Below, piece after piece: positions 15,108 through 23,094 of a stretch of DNA of 26,184 nt. The position numbers were made by a program, and so were the translations under genes. The DNA is from Longicatena sp. (GTDB lineage: Bacteria; Bacillota_I; Bacilli_A; Erysipelotrichales; Erysipelotrichaceae). The stretch spans positions 1 through 26,184 of the forward strand of contig JAHHST010000007.1 of the NCBI GenBank assembly GCA_020025055.1, in the 5' to 3' direction. How positions within the stretch are numbered: position 1 is the stretch's first letter; each line of letters opens with the position of its first letter. The notes beneath the pieces were generated by a model. That model searched no databases. It was given only the letters and a program-made list of their open reading frames with translations, and had not been told where the DNA came from.

Positions 15108-16004
15108 ATGATTTGCTTTATAAAGAATCTGCCTAAGCATTGTAAAAGTGCAGCTAAAAACTTAACTAGATATTTAGCAATGAGTGTATCATGTTCGTCT
15201 GCGGTAATGATTACGTTATTGCTGATGGGTACTTCTATGGTGTTAGCGGCGAATATAAATTCATTTGCGGTTAATGTTGAAAATCATTTGATGATTCACG
15301 CATCGATTGATTCTATTGCAACACCTAAAATGATTAAAGAAATAAAAAAAGATATTGAAAAACAAACAAAAGTTAAAAGTGTTGAATATTCAAGTAAGGA
15401 TGATGAATTAAATATATTGATTAAGGAAAGTGGATCAGTATTTGAAAGATATAGGGAGCACAATCCAATGTCAAATGTATTTATTGTAGAAGTAAAGCAA
15501 GCAAAAGATATTCCTGCCATAACAAAGTATCTTAACAACTTAAAAGGAATTGAAAAAGCTCAATATGGTGGGCAAGGTATTAAAGATATGATTCAATTAT
15601 TCGAAGTAATTCGAAAAGGAATTGGAATATTTGTTTTAATTCTAGGAGTGTTATCTGTATTTTTAATTGTAAATACAATTAAATTAACAATCCAAATGAG
15701 AAAACAAGAAATTGTAATTATGCGGAATGTAGGTGCAACAAATTCGTTTATTAAAACTCCTTTTATGTTTGAAGGAATGTTAATTGGAATGCTTGCATCC
15801 ATCGTTCCAATTCTTGTCATAATATTTGGTTATACATATCTATATCAATATATGGATGGTAAATTTTTTAGTAGCATGTTTGCTATGGTATATCCAAATG
15901 AATTAGTTTATCGAATTAGTGGAATTTTATTTTTAAGTGGAATGCTTGTTGGAATCGTAAGCAGTTTTTTAGCTGCTACGAAATATTTGAGGTGGCGTCG
16001 ATGA
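15108..16004 (+). CDS. ftsX: FtsX-family permease, first copy
   Basis: A 298-residue membrane protein of the FtsX family, the integral partner of the FtsE ATPase that gates peptidoglycan hydrolases at division or elongation sites. It has a cytoplasmic N-terminus, helix 1 (about 25-48), an extracellular domain (about 50-165, including SIDSIATPKMIKEIKKDIE and a GGQGI segment) and three C-terminal helices (about 170-195, 220-245, 265-290). The coupling segment KQEIVIMRNVGATNSFIKTPFMFEGMLIG is conserved. It differs from a usual ftsX by lying before the M23 gene and ftsE; a second copy closes the operon. Its TGA stop overlaps the ATG of the M23 gene (ATGA), which suggests translational coupling. 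It carries an extra acidic/hydrophilic stretch typical of Gram-positive FtsX. Confidence 0.92.
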   Translation: MICFIKNLPKHCKSAAKNLTRYLAMSVSCSSAVMITLLLMGTSMVLAANINSFAVNVENHLMIHASIDSIATPKMIKEIKKDIEKQTKVKSVEYSSKDDELNILIKESGSVFERYREHNPMSNVFIVEVKQAKDIPAITKYLNNLKGIEKAQYGGQGIKDMIQLFEVIRKGIGIFVLILGVLSVFLIVNTIKLTIQMRKQEIVIMRNVGATNSFIKTPFMFEGMLIGMLASIVPILVIIFGYTYLYQYMDGKFFSSMFAMVYPNELVYRISGILFLSGMLVGIVSSFLAATKYLRWRR

Positions 16005-17401
16005 AAGTAAAGAAAATAGTAGTTGGTGTATGTGCATTGGCAATGAGTGTTGTTGCTTTTCAAAGTGATGCTCAACAAATATCAGCAAATGGATTTGAAG
16101 ATGTTGATTATTGGTTAAAAAAATGTAGCGTTGCACAAAACAATGCAGCTGAAGCAGAACGTTGTAGACAATTTAAATCGTACTATGCATCTTTGACTGA
16201 TCAAAAAGAAGATGAAATGAATAATTTAAAAGCACAAGTATCTAAAATTAAAAATGATGTAAATCAAATTGAAAAAGGTGTAAAAGATATACAATTAGTC
16301 ATTGATGATTTGCAGTCTAAAATTGATATACAACAAAAAAATATTAATATGATTAAAGGTGAAATTAATCAGTTGGATATAAAAATAAAACAAATAAAAA
16401 AAGATATTAATTTACGTGATCAAATTGTAAAAAAACGAATGATGGATGAACAGGTCAATATGGGGACAAATCTTCAACTAGAGTTGATTATGGGTTCTAA
16501 CGATTTGATTGATATGATTCGAAAGATAGAAGGATTACAAAAGATTACAGAAAGTGATCAAAAAGACATAAAAAAACTATTAAGTGATAAAAAGAAATTG
16601 AATTTACAAAAAGGTGAACAAAAACGTTTGATTGAGGATGCGAAGGTAAAACAAGCTGAAATTAAAAAGAAAAAAGAATCAGCAGAAAATATGAAAAAAG
16701 AAAAAGAACGTTTAGTGGAATCTTATCGTTTAAAAGAAGCAAGTTTAAATGAAAAAATGCGTTCGGTAAAAGTAGATATTTCAACTATTCAAAATAATAT
16801 GATTAATATTAACACTTCTGTTATGGAAGAAATTCAAAATGAACATTTTCATAGTACAGGGTTATTAAGACCAGTTCGCACAGGTATGCGAAGTGCAGGA
16901 ACTTGGCACTACGATGGTGGTGGAGTGCATTTAGGATTGGATTATACAGCACCGATTGGAACACCGGTTGTTGCACCAGCAGATGGAATTGTTTTATATG
17001 CTTCAAATCCAGTCGTATCAAATAATGGATTTTTAGGAAATTGGGTTGGTTATCCAATTGGTGCAGGAAATAGTATTCATTATTTAACGCAAGTAAAGGG
17101 AACTACATATGCAATTAGTATGTTCCACTTAGCTCAAGAAGGATTCATCGCAACACCAGGAGCAAAATTCAAACAAAATAATATTATTGCTAGAACTGGA
17201 AATAGTGGAAATACAAGTGGTCCACACTGCCATATGGAAGTAGTTAATTTAGGACATATGAGTATGAAAGAAGCTATACAAAGATTTGAAGCAACTGCAG
17301 ATTTTTCATGGGGAACAGGTTGGGGTGATGCAGCATTAAGCAGAATATGTAGTGTTAGTGGTGCACCATGTCGTGAACGCCCAGAAGAAGTCTTTAGATA
17401 A
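16001..17401 (+). CDS. coiled-coil M23 peptidoglycan hydrolase
   Basis: A 466-residue exported murein hydrolase. A signal peptide (about 1-29) precedes a long coiled coil (about 60-275, many Lys/Glu/Gln heptads) of the PcsB/CwlO/EnvC kind, which docks on FtsX and holds the enzyme inactive. The C-terminal M23 (LytM) domain (about 285-430) has an intact zinc site: His310 and Asp314 (HLGLD), His376 (MFHLA) and His409/His411 (HCH). A Cys-containing tail follows (ICSVSGAPCRERPEEVF). It sits between ftsX and ftsE, starts by overlapping the ftsX stop, and is followed 14 bp later by ftsE. ATG 16001 is chosen because GAGGTGG precedes it. Function as the FtsEX-activated hydrolase is inferred from architecture and location. 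Confidence 0.93.
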   Translation: MKVKKIVVGVCALAMSVVAFQSDAQQISANGFEDVDYWLKKCSVAQNNAAEAERCRQFKSYYASLTDQKEDEMNNLKAQVSKIKNDVNQIEKGVKDIQLVIDDLQSKIDIQQKNINMIKGEINQLDIKIKQIKKDINLRDQIVKKRMMDEQVNMGTNLQLELIMGSNDLIDMIRKIEGLQKITESDQKDIKKLLSDKKKLNLQKGEQKRLIEDAKVKQAEIKKKKESAENMKKEKERLVESYRLKEASLNEKMRSVKVDISTIQNNMININTSVMEEIQNEHFHSTGLLRPVRTGMRSAGTWHYDGGGVHLGLDYTAPIGTPVVAPADGIVLYASNPVVSNNGFLGNWVGYPIGAGNSIHYLTQVKGTTYAISMFHLAQEGFIATPGAKFKQNNIIARTGNSGNTSGPHCHMEVVNLGHMSMKEAIQRFEATADFSWGTGWGDAALSRICSVSGAPCRERPEEVFR

Positions 17402-17415
17402 AGAGGTATGACACT

Positions 17416-18105
17416 ATGATTGAATTAAAAAACGTATCAAAGAAATATAAAAATGGAGTACATGCATTAAGAGATATTACATTGACAATTGAAGATGGTG
17501 AATTTGTATATATTATTGGGCCTACTGGAAGTGGGAAGTCTACAATGATTAAGTTGTTAGATGGTGAAGAAGTACCTACTGAAGGAAGTGTCGTTGTTGA
17601 AGGTGTGAATGTTGGTAAATTACGACATTCAAAAGTACCTTTGTATCGAAGAAATATTGGAGTAGTGTTTCAAGATTTTCGACTATTACCTAAGTTAACG
17701 GTGTTTGAGAATATTGCATTCGCATTAGAAGTTATCGGTATGAGTAAAGCAGATATTCGTCATCGTGTAAGAAAAGTATTAGAATTAGTATCGCTAGAAG
17801 ATAAAGCAAAATCATTTCCAAACGAGTTATCTGGTGGACAACAACAAAGAGCAACGATTGGAAGAGCAATTGCAAATCATCCAAAAGTATTAATTGCAGA
17901 TGAACCTACAGGAAATTTAGATCCACAAATGTCTGCGGAGATTATGGAATTATTAGAAAAAATTAATGAAGTTGAAAAAACTACAATATTAATGGTTACA
18001 CATGATTCTACAATTGTTGATCGATTTAAGAAAAGAACAATTTGTTTAGAGGAAGGATATATTGTAGGAGATATCATGAAAGGAGGCTATATAAAGCGTG
18101 ATTAA
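17416..18105 (+). CDS. ftsE: cell-division ABC ATPase FtsE
   Basis: A 229-residue cytoplasmic ABC ATPase. Visible motifs are Walker A GPTGSGKST (35-43), a Q-loop in VVFQDFRLLP, the signature LSGGQQQRATIGRA, Walker B VLIADEPTGNLD and the switch His in MVTHD. VFQDFRLLPKLTVFENIAFALEVIG is characteristic of FtsE. FtsE drives conformational change in FtsX, not transport. Only one ftsE serves the two ftsX copies in this operon. It is preceded by AGAGGTATG and overlaps the second ftsX start by 8 bases. Confidence 0.96.
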   Translation: MIELKNVSKKYKNGVHALRDITLTIEDGEFVYIIGPTGSGKSTMIKLLDGEEVPTEGSVVVEGVNVGKLRHSKVPLYRRNIGVVFQDFRLLPKLTVFENIAFALEVIGMSKADIRHRVRKVLELVSLEDKAKSFPNELSGGQQQRATIGRAIANHPKVLIADEPTGNLDPQMSAEIMELLEKINEVEKTTILMVTHDSTIVDRFKKRTICLEEGYIVGDIMKGGYIKRD

Positions 18106-19000
18106 GTTTTTTAAGGCATTGCCAAGACTTATAAAGACGGCTTTCTATAGCTTGGCTAGACATCTTGCAATGGCAATGACTGCATCTAGTGTTGTTGCGA
18201 TTACATTGACAGTGTTGTCATTGTTTCTATTATTAGCAGGAAATATTGAAGTAGTTACAGAGTCTATTCAACAAGATTTACAAATACATGTTGTTTTAAA
18301 GAATAATGTTACTTCAAAGAAACAATTGGATCAAACAAAAAAAGCAATGGAAGATATAGAAAATGTAAAAAAAGCAAGATTTTCAAGTAAAGATAATGAA
18401 TTAGAATTAATGATTAAGGAACGCGGAGATGCATTTAAAATTTATAGAGGAGAAAAAAATCCACTTTCTCATGGATATTTTGTATCTGTGAAAAATACAA
18501 AAGAGATTAAAAATACAACAGAAGATATTCAAAAAATAAAAACCGTAAAAGATGCAAAATATGGAGGAACAAGCGTATCTAAATTAGTATCTGTTTTAGA
18601 AGCTATCCATAAAGGTGGAATTATTTTTATTGGACTTTTAACTCTTTTAGCAATTTTCTTAATATCGAATGCAATCAAATTAACCATTTATGCAAGATCC
18701 AATGAAATTGCCATTATGAGAAATGTTGGAGCGATGAATTGGTATATCAAAATACCATTTATGATTGAAGGAATGTTGATTGGATTAATTGGATCTATCG
18801 TTCCATGTCTTATTACATATTTTGGTTATCAATATATATTTCAGTTGTTTTCTGGACAATTGGAACATACGATGTTCCAACTAATTCCAGTTGTTCCATT
18901 TACATTTAAGGTTTGTGGAATTGTACTCTTAGGTTCTATGATTGTAGGATTCGTTGGTAGTATGTTTGCTACAAATAAATATTTGAAAGTGAATCGTTAA
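18098..19000 (+). CDS. ftsX: FtsX-family permease, second copy
   Basis: A 300-residue FtsX paralogue in the usual place, directly after ftsE. The topology matches the first copy: helix 1 (about 25-50), an extracellular domain (about 52-165) and three C-terminal helices. It has the same coupling segment in variant form (NEIAIMRNVGAMNWYIKIPFMIEGMLIG). The start is GTG 18098 after AAAGGAGG (18079-18086), overlapping the end of ftsE by 8 bases; no ATG with a ribosome site is nearby. The copies share the motif order throughout but differ clearly in the extracellular domain, suggesting they are old duplicates with distinct partners or a heterodimer. Confidence 0.92.
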   Translation: MIKFFKALPRLIKTAFYSLARHLAMAMTASSVVAITLTVLSLFLLLAGNIEVVTESIQQDLQIHVVLKNNVTSKKQLDQTKKAMEDIENVKKARFSSKDNELELMIKERGDAFKIYRGEKNPLSHGYFVSVKNTKEIKNTTEDIQKIKTVKDAKYGGTSVSKLVSVLEAIHKGGIIFIGLLTLLAIFLISNAIKLTIYARSNEIAIMRNVGAMNWYIKIPFMIEGMLIGLIGSIVPCLITYFGYQYIFQLFSGQLEHTMFQLIPVVPFTFKVCGIVLLGSMIVGFVGSMFATNKYLKVNR

Positions 19001-19001
19001 T

Positions 19002-19784
19002 ATGAATAAGAAGATATTATTTTTTGATTATGATGGCACGATTGTATGTAATCAAACAAAAGAAATGCCAGTTTCAACAATACATGCATTACATCAATTA
19101 AAAGAAGAAGGTCATTTATTGTTTATGAATACAGGTAGAACGAAAGCAATTTTGGATGACCGCGCTTATAAATTGAATTTCGATGGATATATTTTAGGAT
19201 GTGGTAGCTATATCGAATATCAAAACGAATTATTATATGGTATACGTATTCCAGAGACAATAAAAAAAGAATTGATTGATAAAGTAAAAGAATATCATAT
19301 TGATGCATTTTTTGAAGGAACAAATGCTCTGTATATTACACATGATATACAATCTCCTAGATTATTAAAAATTATAAAACAGTATCAATGTGAACGTGTA
19401 AATCTTCATTATATTGAAGATTTAGTAGATGATGTAGTTAAATTGTTTATTTGTTTTCAGGATTTACAATATGTAGAAGTATTTCAAAATTGGGCAATAC
19501 AACATTTTGAATATATTGATCGTGGAAGAAATTGTGCAGAGTTGGTTTTAAAAGGAAATACAAAAGCAACAGGTATTGAAAAAGTACTACATCATTTAAA
19601 TGTTTCTAAAGAGGATTGTTATGTATTTGGAGATAGCAATAATGATATGCCAATGTTTTCTTATATTGAAAATAGTGCATTATTAGGTGATGACGAAAAC
19701 TTGAAATCAAGTGTTAAATTTGTTTGTAAAAGTGCACAAGAAGATGGTCTTGTAGAAGCATTAGAAAAATTTAATTTATTATAA
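19002..19784 (+). CDS. Cof-type HAD-family phosphatase
   Basis: A 260-residue cytoplasmic HAD-IIB (Cof) phosphatase. The catalytic motif I is DYDGT (Asp9, Asp11), motif II is MNTGR, and motif III/IV is the Lys of VLKGNTKATGI with VFGDSNNDMPMF. The cap domain is the Cof type inserted between motifs II and III. The substrate is unknown; this family acts on sugar phosphates, FMN, PLP and related metabolites. It starts one base after the second ftsX stop, so it belongs to the operon, and ends in a terminator. A specific role with FtsEX is not supported by the sequence. Confidence 0.92.
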   Translation: MNKKILFFDYDGTIVCNQTKEMPVSTIHALHQLKEEGHLLFMNTGRTKAILDDRAYKLNFDGYILGCGSYIEYQNELLYGIRIPETIKKELIDKVKEYHIDAFFEGTNALYITHDIQSPRLLKIIKQYQCERVNLHYIEDLVDDVVKLFICFQDLQYVEVFQNWAIQHFEYIDRGRNCAELVLKGNTKATGIEKVLHHLNVSKEDCYVFGDSNNDMPMFSYIENSALLGDDENLKSSVKFVCKSAQEDGLVEALEKFNLL

Positions 19785-19806
19785 AAACCGGATTATTCCG
19801 GTTTTT
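19783..19806 (+). terminator. terminator of the ftsX-ftsE-HAD operon
   Basis: Stem CCGGA (19788-19792) with TCCGG (19797-19801), flanked by A5 and T5, giving about 10 paired bases. It overlaps the HAD stop codon. Confidence 0.88.
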
Positions 19807-19904
19807 ATGTATAAATCAGGATAAAAAGATATATGATTCGTATTGTTTAGAAAATTCGTTGTTATAAAAATCAATTATTTTAGTTGTATTCATACAAGAT
19901 AGGA

Positions 19905-19933
19905 TTGTAAATAAAAATGAAATAAAGTAAAAT
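19905..19933 (+). promoter_or_regulatory. promoter of the riboswitch-purD-fhs operon
   Basis: TTGTAA (19905-19910), a 17-bp spacer and TAAAAT (19928-19933). The start near 19940 falls just before the riboswitch P1 stem. A perfect inverted repeat, TTGTATTCATACAA (19884-19897), lies just upstream, of unknown role. Confidence 0.55.
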
Positions 19934-19945
19934 AGAAGAGGATAA

Positions 19946-20012
19946 CCTTGTATAGAATCTAAATTGGTAGATTCGTCTCTACCCGCTAACCGTAAATAGG
20001 CGGACTACAAGG
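19946..20012 (+). promoter_or_regulatory. purine (guanine-type) riboswitch aptamer
   Basis: P1 is CCTTGTA (19946-19952) with TACAAGG (20006-20012). P2 is GAATCT with AGATTC (19955-19960, 19969-19974), and its loop contains the conserved GG. The junction GTCTCTACC (19975-19983) matches the canonical GUUUCUACC. P3 (about 19983-20003) carries the CCGTAAA loop. The J3/1 element GACTA has cytosine at the specificity position (20005), which predicts guanine/hypoxanthine rather than adenine recognition. P3 appears to contain one bulged base. It lies directly upstream of purD and shares bases with an antiterminator. Confidence 0.93.
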
Positions 20013-20078
20013 AATCTTTTGACTAGCTTTATTTTTGTCATGGAGATTCCTTTTTGAATTTTCATGACTTTTTATTTT
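20009..20078 (+). terminator. riboswitch expression platform: terminator and antiterminator
   Basis: The terminator is a 13-bp stem GTCATGGAGATTC (20037-20049) with GAATTTTCATGAC (20056-20068), including two G-U pairs, followed by TTTTTATTTT. The alternative antiterminator pairs AAGGAATCT (20009-20017) with AGATTCCTT (20044-20052). Its first four bases also belong to P1. Ligand-stabilised P1 therefore blocks the antiterminator and lets the terminator form, giving a ligand-OFF switch. Confidence 0.85.
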
Positions 20079-20097
20079 GAAGAAGGGAACATATAGA

Positions 20098-21330
20098 ATG
20101 AAAGTATTGGTAATTGGAAAAGGTGGAAGAGAACATGCTCTTGCACATGCAGCTTATAAAAGTAATTTAGTGGATTGTGTATACGCAGCTCCAGGAAATC
20201 CTGGAATGTCAAAATTTGCACAATGTGTAAACATTAGTGATAGTGATGTAGATCGTTTAGTGTCATTTGCAAAAGAAGAAAAAATTGATTTAACAATTGT
20301 TGGTCCTGAAGCAAGTTTATCTTTAGGTGTGGTTGATGCATTTAAAAAAGAAGGATTAAAAATATTTGGACCTACAAAAGATGCTACTCAAGTAGAATCT
20401 AGTAAAGATTTTGCAAAGAAAATTATGGCAAAATATAATATTCCAACTGCTACTTATGAAACATTTGATAATAAAGAAGATGCAATTGCTTATGTAAAAG
20501 AGCAAGGAGCACCAATTGTTATTAAAGAAGATGGCTTAAAAGCAGGTAAAGGCGTAACTGTTGCAAGCACATTAGAAGAATCTTTAGAAGCAGTAGAAAT
20601 TGCTTTTTCAATTCCTAATAATAAAGTTGTTATTGAAGAGTGTTTATTTGGATTTGAATTCTCATTAATTTGTTTTGTGTGTGATGATGTTGTCATTCCT
20701 ATGCAAATTGCACAAGATCATAAATGTGTTTATGATGGAGACAAAGGTCCAAACACAGGAGGAATGGGATGCTATTCACCTGTGAAAAAAATCACTCCAG
20801 AAATTATTCAAGATGCAATGGATCATGTTATGATTCCAATGGCAAAAGCAATGATGGAAGAAGGACATCCATTTACAGGATTCCTATATGGTGGATTAAT
20901 GTTAACTGAAAAAGGAATCAAAACAATTGAATTTAATGCACGTTTTGGGGATCCAGAAGCAGAAGTAATATTACCACGTTTACAAAGTGATTTTGTTGAT
21001 GTGATTTTAAAAGTTATGAATCATGAAACTGTTGAATTACAGTGGGATCCTCAAGTAACATTAGGTGTTGTTATGGCAAGTGAGGGATATCCTGCAAGTA
21101 GTACAAAGGGTGCTATCATTGAAGGTGTTGATCAGGTTGATGGATTTGTTTACCACATGGGAACAAAAATGGATCATGATCACTTAGTTACAGATGGTGG
21201 ACGTGTTTTAATCAGTGTTGCAAAAGCAGATACACTTGAAGAAGCTTATGAAAAAGCATATGCAGATGTGAAAAAAATTCAATGTGATAAATTGTTCTAT
21301 CGTAACGATATTGGAAAGAAAGATATGTAA
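20098..21330 (+). CDS. purD: phosphoribosylamine-glycine ligase
   Basis: PurD (GAR synthetase) joins glycine to 5-phosphoribosylamine with ATP, the second step of purine synthesis. The 410-residue cytoplasmic enzyme has the N-terminal GKGGREHAL motif, an ATP-grasp domain (KEDGLKAGKGV, DHKCVYDGDKGPNTGGMG, EFNARFGDPEAE) and a C-terminal rudiment domain (VMASEGYP, GGRVL). ATG 20098 follows AAGAAGGGAA; a TTG at 20077 lies in the terminator tail and is rejected. It is controlled by the purine riboswitch upstream and is followed 11 bp later by fhs. Other pur genes are not in the window. Confidence 0.97.
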   Translation: MKVLVIGKGGREHALAHAAYKSNLVDCVYAAPGNPGMSKFAQCVNISDSDVDRLVSFAKEEKIDLTIVGPEASLSLGVVDAFKKEGLKIFGPTKDATQVESSKDFAKKIMAKYNIPTATYETFDNKEDAIAYVKEQGAPIVIKEDGLKAGKGVTVASTLEESLEAVEIAFSIPNNKVVIEECLFGFEFSLICFVCDDVVIPMQIAQDHKCVYDGDKGPNTGGMGCYSPVKKITPEIIQDAMDHVMIPMAKAMMEEGHPFTGFLYGGLMLTEKGIKTIEFNARFGDPEAEVILPRLQSDFVDVILKVMNHETVELQWDPQVTLGVVMASEGYPASSTKGAIIEGVDQVDGFVYHMGTKMDHDHLVTDGGRVLISVAKADTLEEAYEKAYADVKKIQCDKLFYRNDIGKKDM

Positions 21331-21341
21331 GGAGGAACAGT

Positions 21342-23012
21342 ATGTTTAAAACGGATTTAGAAATTGCACAAGAATGTGAAATGGAATGTATTCGCAATGT
21401 TGCTGCAAAAATTGGTGTAGAAGAAAAAGATTTAGAATATTATGGAAATTATAAAGCAAAAGTGTCATTAGATTTATTAAATAGAAATAAAGATAAAGAA
21501 GATGGTAAACTGATTTTAGTAACTGCCATTAACCCTACAAAAGCAGGAGAAGGAAAATCTACAACTACAGTTGGATTAGGGGATGCTTTAAATCGCTTAG
21601 GAAAGAAAACGATGATTGCATTAAGAGAACCATCTTTAGGACCAGTATTTGGATTAAAAGGTGGAGCAGCCGGTGGAGGATATGCACAAGTTGTACCAAT
21701 GGAAGATATTAACTTACATTTCACTGGGGATATGCATGCAATTACTACAGCAAATAACTTAATTAGTGCATGTTTAGATAACCATATTCATCAAGGTAAT
21801 GAATTAGATATCGATATTGAACATATTACATGGAAACGTTGTTTAGATATGAATGATCGAACATTGCGTAACATTAATATTGGACAAGGGGCAAAAGCAA
21901 ACGGAGTAGAAAGACATGATGGATTTAACATTACAGTAGCATCTGAAGTTATGGCTGTTCTATGTTTAGCTAGTTCTTTAACAGATTTAAAAGAAAGATT
22001 AGGAAGAATGTTAATCGCATATAATACAAAAAATGAACCAATTTATGTAAAAGATTTAGGTATCGAAGGTGCATTAGCAATGGTATTAAAAGATGCGATT
22101 AAACCAAATATGGTACAAACATTAGAACATAATCCAGTGTTAATTCATGGTGGACCATTTGCTAACATTGCTCATGGATGTAACTCATTGTTAGCTACAA
22201 AAACATGTTTAAAATTATCTGATTATACAATTACAGAAGCAGGATTTGGTGCTGATTTAGGTGCTGAAAAATTCTTAGATATTAAATGCCGCTTAGGTGG
22301 ATTAAAACCAAATGCAGTTGTGATCGTAGCAACAATTCGTGCATTAAAACAACATGGAAATGTTGCATATGAAGATTTAAAAGAAGAAAATGTAGAAGCT
22401 ATGTTAGCTGGATGTGAAAATTTAGCAAAACATATTGATACTATTAAACAATTTGGATTACCATATATTGTTGCAATTAATGAATTCGCAACAGATACAC
22501 CAAATGAAGTGAAAGCTTTAGAAGAATGGTGTAAAGAACATCATCATCCAATGTCTTTATCTCAAGTATGGGCAAAAGGTGGAGAAGGAGCTATTGATTT
22601 AGCAAATCAATTAATTGGTTTATGTAATCAAGAAAATACATATGCGCCTCTATATGATGTAAATGATACAATTGAAAATAAAATTAATATTATTGCGAAA
22701 AAAGCATATGGAGCAGATGGTGTTGACTTTACAGATGAAGCAAAAGAACAAATTGCTTTATACAATAAATTAGGATGGGATAAAATGCCAATCTGTATGG
22801 CAAAAACACAAATGTCTTTAACAGATGATGGAAAAGTCTTTGGTGCTCCTAAAGGATTCCGTATCACAGTTAGAGAATTAAATCCTTCTTTAGGTGCAGG
22901 ATTTATGGTCGCATTAACTGGTAAAGTATTGACAATGCCAGGACTTCCAAAAGTTCCAGCAGCAAATAAAATGGACATTACAGAAGACGGACATATTACT
23001 GGATTGTTCTAA
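21342..23012 (+). CDS. fhs: formate-tetrahydrofolate ligase
   Basis: Fhs makes 10-formyl-THF from formate, THF and ATP. The 556-residue cytoplasmic enzyme is the usual length. The nucleotide-binding loop is PTKAGEGKSTTTVGLGD, preceded by TAIN, followed by REPSLGPVFGLKGGAAGGGYAQV, and the family signature HGGPFANIAHGCNS is present. The C-terminal segment FRITVRELNPSLGAGFMVAL is conserved. A strong AAGGAGGAA ribosome site lies 11 bp after purD. Coupling to purD makes sense, since formyl-THF feeds the purine pathway. The operon ends in a 17-bp terminator stem. Confidence 0.97.
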   Translation: MFKTDLEIAQECEMECIRNVAAKIGVEEKDLEYYGNYKAKVSLDLLNRNKDKEDGKLILVTAINPTKAGEGKSTTTVGLGDALNRLGKKTMIALREPSLGPVFGLKGGAAGGGYAQVVPMEDINLHFTGDMHAITTANNLISACLDNHIHQGNELDIDIEHITWKRCLDMNDRTLRNINIGQGAKANGVERHDGFNITVASEVMAVLCLASSLTDLKERLGRMLIAYNTKNEPIYVKDLGIEGALAMVLKDAIKPNMVQTLEHNPVLIHGGPFANIAHGCNSLLATKTCLKLSDYTITEAGFGADLGAEKFLDIKCRLGGLKPNAVVIVATIRALKQHGNVAYEDLKEENVEAMLAGCENLAKHIDTIKQFGLPYIVAINEFATDTPNEVKALEEWCKEHHHPMSLSQVWAKGGEGAIDLANQLIGLCNQENTYAPLYDVNDTIENKINIIAKKAYGADGVDFTDEAKEQIALYNKLGWDKMPICMAKTQMSLTDDGKVFGAPKGFRITVRELNPSLGAGFMVALTGKVLTMPGLPKVPAANKMDITEDGHITGLF

Positions 23013-23020
23013 AAAAATAA

Positions 23021-23066
23021 AACCATGAGGATAATAATAAACTTATTGTCTTCATGGTTATTTTTA
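23021..23066 (+). terminator. terminator of the purD-fhs operon
   Basis: A 17-bp stem (23021-23037 with 23043-23059, two G-U pairs), loop TAAAC, and a T-run at 23061-23065. Confidence 0.92.
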
Positions 23067-23067
23067 T

Positions 23068-23094
23068 GAAAAAACAGCAGAAGAACTGCTGTTT
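23068..23094 (-). terminator. terminator of the DUF1846 gene
   Basis: A 9-bp stem (AAACAGCAG at 23072-23080 with CTGCTGTTT at 23086-23094). Read on the minus strand it is followed by further T residues (23071-23069). It overlaps the stop codon of the gene. Confidence 0.85.

Noticed and set aside
20009..20052. Reading the AAGGAATCT/AGATTCCTT hairpin as the riboswitch terminator, which would make it a ligand-ON switch
   Set aside because: The loop is long and the T-run after it is short. A more stable 13-bp hairpin with a longer T-run uses the same 3' strand, so the first hairpin fits better as the antiterminator of an OFF switch.
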